This document shows, in pieces, positions 60,611 to 64,000 of a stretch of 64,000 bases of DNA. The stretch lies in assembly GCF_003002065.1 (NCBI RefSeq), contig NZ_PVZG01000006.1, positions 248,001 through 312,000 of the forward strand. Reading direction: 5' to 3'. Below the pieces are notes generated by a model. The model was not told the origin of the DNA. It ran no database searches and saw only the letters and a program-made list of their open reading frames with translations. A program made the translations under genes and the position numbers. The stretch is from Pseudosporangium ferrugineum. Its GTDB lineage: Bacteria; Actinomycetota; Actinomycetes; Mycobacteriales; Micromonosporaceae. Position 1 is the stretch's first letter. Each line of letters opens with the position of its first letter.

Positions 60611-62962
60611 TCAACGGATAACAGAAACCTGGTCGCCGATCAACGCTGAGCGCGAAAGATGCGGCACGGTGGGATTGCCGGACAGGTGCGGGCGGAGCCG
60701 GGTCAGCAGGATGCGGAAGCGATCGAGCCAGCGGACCGGGATGCGGCGCTCGCTGAGCACCGCGCGGGCGACCTCGGCCGCCGCGTCGTACTCGCCGCGG
60801 CGCTCGTGGGTCAGCGCGGCCACCCAGCGCATCTCGCCCTCGAGGTCCGCGTCGGCGGTCCGGGCGGCGACCCAGTTGGCCTCCGCCACGGCGCTGCGGC
60901 CCTGGCGGAGCAGGAGCCGGGCCAGCCATGCGGTGAGTACGAGGCGTTCGCCGGACTCGACGGCGTGCTGGGCGCGAGCCCGCTGCAGGACCGTGACCGC
61001 GAGCTGAGGCGCCCGGCCCGCCAGCTCCTCGACGTGGGCGGTCAGCCACCGGGCGACCGGGCCGTCGAGCGGCACCGGCCCGGCCAGGAGCTGGGCGACC
61101 ACCCGCTCCGGCGCCCCGCCCGCGTCGGCGATCCGCTCGGCGTAGGACCGGTGCAGGATGACCCGCAGCGCGGCGGGGGTGCCCTCGTGCAGCACCCGGC
61201 CGACGACGGGATGCCGGAAGGCGACGTCCCGGCCGGAGGCGTCCAGCACCCCGGTGGAGACGGCCGGACGGAGGGCCTCGGCCAGCTCGGCCGCGGGCCG
61301 CCCGGTCACGACCGCCAGCTCGTCGAGCGGGCAGCGCAGGTCCTGGTCCTCACCTCCGGCGGGGTCGACGGGGCGCAGGAAGGCCACCGCCCGCAGAAGC
61401 TGCCGGGTCTCCTCGGCGAAGGGTGCGAGCTGGGCGCCGACCGCGCTCACCAGCTCAGCCGGGAGGGCGGCGGGCTCGTCGGTCGCCGCGGCGGCCAGGT
61501 GGCGCAGGTAGAACGGATTCCCCCCGGCGTCGGCGAGGAGGCGGCCGAGCGTACGCGGATCCGGCGGCTCGGGGGCGCAGGACCGGACCAGGGCGGTCGC
61601 CGCCGCCGGGGCCAGCGCGGGCAGCTCGATCACGTCGTCGGCGGGCACGCCGTCGAGCACCTCCGCGCCGGGCCGGGCGGCGGCGATCAGCAGCAGGGGC
61701 AGCTCCGCGGTGACCCGGTGCAGCGCGGCCCAGACCCGCAGCGTGACGGCGTCGGCCCACTGCAGGTCGTCGGCGACGAGGATCAGCGGGGCCTGCTCCG
61801 CGGCCTGCCGGAGGAGGGCGACCGCGCGGTCCACGGTGCGGACGATCGAACCGTCCAGGGCGTCGGCCGCGATGGTGAAGAGCTGCTTGACGACCGTACG
61901 GGCGGCGTCGCCGGCCATCGCCGCCTCGACGCACTCGAGGAGGACGCCGAGCGGCATCCGGCGTGACAGCTCGTCGCCGACCGCCCAGCCGATCCGGCAG
62001 CCGGCCGGGACGGAGCCGCGGAGGGCCACGGCGAGCAGCGCGGATTTGCCCATGCCCGGGGTGCCCTCGATGCGAAGGCTGCGCCCACGGCCCGCGGCGA
62101 CCTCGGCGGTGGCCCGGCGCAGGAGCCGTACCTCGGTGTCCCTGCCGGTCAGTGCGGGGCGGTCGGCATACGGGATCTCGACGGTGCGCTCGCCGGGCCC
62201 GATCCGGACGCGACCGCGCGCGGGCCGCGGGGTGTCGCCCGGCTCGGTGCCGGCGTCGGGCCGCGGCTTCGTGCCGGGATGGTCCTGAACGTCGAGGGCC
62301 TCGGCGCGACGGCCGCCGGCGTGCAGCGCTGTCGTGAGCATGCCACGCAGGTTCTTCTGTAGCGGATACGTTTCAATCAGGGCGCGCAGAGCGTCGATCG
62401 CGTCGTCGTGGTGACCCAGTTCGAGGAGCAGCGCAGCGTGTCGCTCGGCGGTGGCGAGCCGCAGCTCCGCCAGGCGCAGCCGCTGGGCCTCGGCGAAGGG
62501 GCCGGGCACGCCGGCGAGGGCGGTGCCGTGCCACAGCCGCAGGGCGGACTCGAGCGTCGCGAGCTCGGACCGCCTGTCGCCGGCGGTGCGGTGCCGCTTG
62601 CCCTCCTCACGCAGCGCCTCGAAGCGGAAGGCGTCGACGTCCTCCTCGCGGACGTGCAGGCGATAGGTGCCGCCACCGGAGGACAGGACCTGTCCCGCCG
62701 CCCAGCGGTCCCGGGCCGGTTCCAGCATCTGGCGCAGGGCGGAGACGTACGTGTAGACGTTGCCGGTCGCGCTGGCCGGGGGGTCGTCGCCCCAGACCGC
62801 CGCGATGAGCTGCTCGCGCGAGACGGAGCGCCCGGCGTTCAGGGCCAGGACGCTCAGGACGGCCGTCCGGCGCGCCGAGCCGAGAGGTAGCTCGGCACCG
62901 TCCCGCCGCACCCGGACCGGACCGAGCAGGCGGAGGTCGATGCCCTCGTGCTCTGCCGACAT
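60611..62962 (-). CDS. AfsR-like regulator (SARP + ATPase), shorter paralog
   Basis: 783 residues from the ATG at 62962. Trans_reg_C (~7-90: DLRLLGPVRVRRDGAELPLGSARRTAVLSVL), BTAD (~95-230), a Pro/Gly linker, then ATPase with Walker A EGTPGMGKSALL (~295) and Walker B LILVADDLQWAD. It lacks the ~350-residue TPR tail of the neighbouring 1154-residue paralog. The two genes are tandem, 58 bp apart, and probably arose by duplication followed by loss of the tail. The start is supported only by GGGAAA; the frame opens at 63022. Confidence 0.88.
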   Translation of the reverse strand: MSAEHEGIDLRLLGPVRVRRDGAELPLGSARRTAVLSVLALNAGRSVSREQLIAAVWGDDPPASATGNVYTYVSALRQMLEPARDRWAAGQVLSSGGGTYRLHVREEDVDAFRFEALREEGKRHRTAGDRRSELATLESALRLWHGTALAGVPGPFAEAQRLRLAELRLATAERHAALLLELGHHDDAIDALRALIETYPLQKNLRGMLTTALHAGGRRAEALDVQDHPGTKPRPDAGTEPGDTPRPARGRVRIGPGERTVEIPYADRPALTGRDTEVRLLRRATAEVAAGRGRSLRIEGTPGMGKSALLAVALRGSVPAGCRIGWAVGDELSRRMPLGVLLECVEAAMAGDAARTVVKQLFTIAADALDGSIVRTVDRAVALLRQAAEQAPLILVADDLQWADAVTLRVWAALHRVTAELPLLLIAAARPGAEVLDGVPADDVIELPALAPAAATALVRSCAPEPPDPRTLGRLLADAGGNPFYLRHLAAAATDEPAALPAELVSAVGAQLAPFAEETRQLLRAVAFLRPVDPAGGEDQDLRCPLDELAVVTGRPAAELAEALRPAVSTGVLDASGRDVAFRHPVVGRVLHEGTPAALRVILHRSYAERIADAGGAPERVVAQLLAGPVPLDGPVARWLTAHVEELAGRAPQLAVTVLQRARAQHAVESGERLVLTAWLARLLLRQGRSAVAEANWVAARTADADLEGEMRWVAALTHERRGEYDAAAEVARAVLSERRIPVRWLDRFRILLTRLRPHLSGNPTVPHLSRSALIGDQVSVIR

Positions 62963-63352
62963 GGTTTTCCCAACCTCGTCGTGGGGATTTCTCCCACTCA
63001 CCCTCGACGGTTGAACGTACAAGCTTCATCCGCCGCCGACCAACGTCCCCCGTTGGTACTCGATGATGCATCGTCTTTGTTACCGGTGACATTTGTAGCC
63101 GCACCCGGCAAGCCCCACCTCGGGTGCGGCCCCACCATCGTGCCGTCCCGGCCGGTCGTCCGGGTCCCTCTCGAGAGCCATTCTTAACCGCGTCCGTGCC
63201 CCGGTGCCAATCCGGCGCTGCCGCGGCGAAAGCCCCGAAATGGTTACCGGTTGGTACGCCGGGGCGACGGCAGGGGCAAAGAAGCGGGTCGGGCGGGGCA
63301 TTCCCCGTACGGATGCCTTCCGGGGGGACGTCGTCCCTGATGGACTCGGTCG
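62963..63352. other. Divergent regulatory region with inverted repeats
   Basis: Gene-free 390 bp between the shorter AfsR-like gene and the plus-strand small gene. ACCAACG (63039-63045) and CGTTGGT (63051-63057) form a perfect 7-bp inverted repeat with 5-nt loop. Two similar sites, gttaccggtgac (near 63078) and ggttaccggttgg (near 63241), share TTACCGGT. These may be regulator sites; no firm -10 was identified. Confidence 0.55.
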
Positions 63353-63700
63353 GTGCCGCCCGATGGAGACGCCCTGCCGAATCCCTTTGCCGGTGAGCTG
63401 TTTCTGACGCTCGCCGCCGAGGGTCGGCTCGTGCTGGATCCCGTCAGCGCGGACGAGACCATCGCCGGCCTGGAGCGCACCCTCTCGCTGATCCGCGCGC
63501 GGCTGCGGGTCATACGGATCTGGGAGCAGTCGCCTACCCAGCGTGTCGACGAGCTGCCGGAGGAATTGGCGCAGGACGTCATCGACGCGGTGTTCGCCGA
63601 CCAGTTGGCGCCGGGCAAACTCGAGCAGGCCGCCGCCGAGCTGCCGAAGTACATCGAGGCCCTGCGGCGGGCATGCCGCTACGCGCAACCCGGCGAGTAG
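63353..63700 (+). CDS. Small helical protein of unknown function
   Basis: 115 residues from the GTG at 63353 (no clear ribosome binding site). Mostly helical: PFAGELFLTLAAEGRLVLDPVSADETIAGLERTLSLIRARLRVI, then PEELAQDVIDAVFADQLAPGKLEQAAAELPKYIEALRRACR. No signal peptide or cysteine motif. I recall similar small genes near LuxR-type regulators in Micromonosporaceae but no function. A hairpin lies downstream. Confidence 0.65.
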   Translation: MPPDGDALPNPFAGELFLTLAAEGRLVLDPVSADETIAGLERTLSLIRARLRVIRIWEQSPTQRVDELPEELAQDVIDAVFADQLAPGKLEQAAAELPKYIEALRRACRYAQPGE

Positions 63701-63760
63701 TCGCCATCCTGACCGGCAGCCGACTTAAGAGATCGGCAATGAGCTGCGTCGATGCCAAAA

Positions 63761-63789
63761 CCTTCACGCCCTTCATGGCGCTGTGAAGG
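63761..63789 (+). terminator. Hairpin between small gene and LuxR-type gene
   Basis: CCTTCAC-GCC-CTTCAT-GGC-GCT-GTGAAGG: 7-bp outer and 3-bp inner stem. It also contains the direct repeats CTTCACGCC and CTTCATGGC, which could be a regulator site instead. Confidence 0.5.
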
Positions 63790-63859
63790 TGGCTTGGAGA
63801 TTTTCTGAAGGACGCTTCCGGAGACTGATCCCGCCCTAACGATCAACCGGAGGTAGCAA

Positions 63860-64000
63860 GTGGAACAGGTGCGGGTAGCCCTGCAGGCGTCGGATCCGCT
63901 GAGCCAGGCGGGCCTCGCCAGCTATCTTCAGTCGCGGCCGGAGCTCACGCTGCTGCGCAGCGCGGACCGCGCCGAGGCGAAGGTTCTGGTCGTCTCCTGC
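63860..64000 (+). CDS. LuxR-type response regulator, 5' part
   Basis: The first 47 codons only; the gene runs off the window. EQVRVALQASDPLSQAGLASYLQSRPELTLL and AEAKVLVVSC follow the receiver-like N-terminus of a group of actinobacterial LuxR/NarL-family regulators that lack normal phosphorylation residues. GTG start with GGAGGT 5-6 nt upstream. The DNA-binding domain is not visible, so the call rests on the N-terminus alone. Confidence 0.65.
   Translation, partial: MEQVRVALQASDPLSQAGLASYLQSRPELTLLRSADRAEAKVLVVSC

Noticed and set aside
57088..62962. LuxR-LAL identity for the two large regulators
   Set aside because: Both start with Trans_reg_C/BTAD domains and have no C-terminal LuxR helix-turn-helix.

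Overview
The window is high-GC actinobacterial chromosome, most likely from Micromonosporaceae (Actinoplanes or a close relative). This rests on gene content: DUF3027, DUF2530, SepH, a SigE-type sigma factor paired with a propeller protein, AfsR-like regulators, teichoic-acid type genes, and heavy GTG start and GTGA/ATGA overlap use. The genus is inferred and was not tested. No rRNA, tRNA, CRISPR array, insertion sequence or prophage was seen.

Layout. 1-21.4 kb is mostly core or housekeeping: the end of a DUF3027 gene, a DUF2530 protein, a purine/xanthine-type permease, a MarR/MFS pair, a sigma factor/propeller pair, a divergent GntR/MFS pair, thpR, sepH, a citrate synthase-serC-aminotransferase operon, divergent pdxH, an MFS-epimerase-nitroreductase run, an acyl-CoA dehydrogenase, DUF4230 and PspC proteins. 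21.6-25.8 kb holds a two-gene envelope glycopolymer operon (CDP-alcohol transferase with DUF5941, then a GT2/TagF fusion). 26-32.1 kb holds a MalK-like ATPase without its transporter, a membrane protein, an anti-sigma-type ATPase, and a beta-phosphoglucomutase/GH65 phosphorylase pair.

32.1-33.1 kb is non-coding and carries three unrelated tandem arrays (31, 20 and 29 bp). 33.1-35.8 kb holds two divergent paralogous secreted putative cell-wall peptidases, each behind its own ydaO-type cyclic di-AMP riboswitch. The two leaders form a mirror-image pair. They are followed by TagGH-type polymer export genes and a TetR regulator. With the 21.6-25.8 kb operon this makes 21-37 kb an envelope region.

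38-48.9 kb is accessory: a secreted GH76 enzyme, small secreted proteins, a diguanylate cyclase, two ECF sigma/anti-sigma pairs (one beside a lipoprotein), a cysteine dioxygenase/rhodanese operon, a neprosin-like secreted protein and a DCC protein. 48.9-56.7 kb is a sugar locus: a substrate-binding lipoprotein, a secreted GH2 enzyme with two AbfB (CBM42-type) domains, a double ATPase and two permeases of the YtfQ-YtfRT-YjfF type, which suggests use of a furanose such as galactofuranose or arabinofuranose. 57-64 kb holds two tandem AfsR-like regulators, a small helical protein and the start of a LuxR-type regulator.

Regulation is unusually readable. Palindromes overlap promoters at the marR, gntR, tetR, GH76, cysteine dioxygenase and GH2 genes. 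Several genes start 6-7 nt after a -10 element and so look leaderless. Many convergent genes share perfect hairpin terminators.
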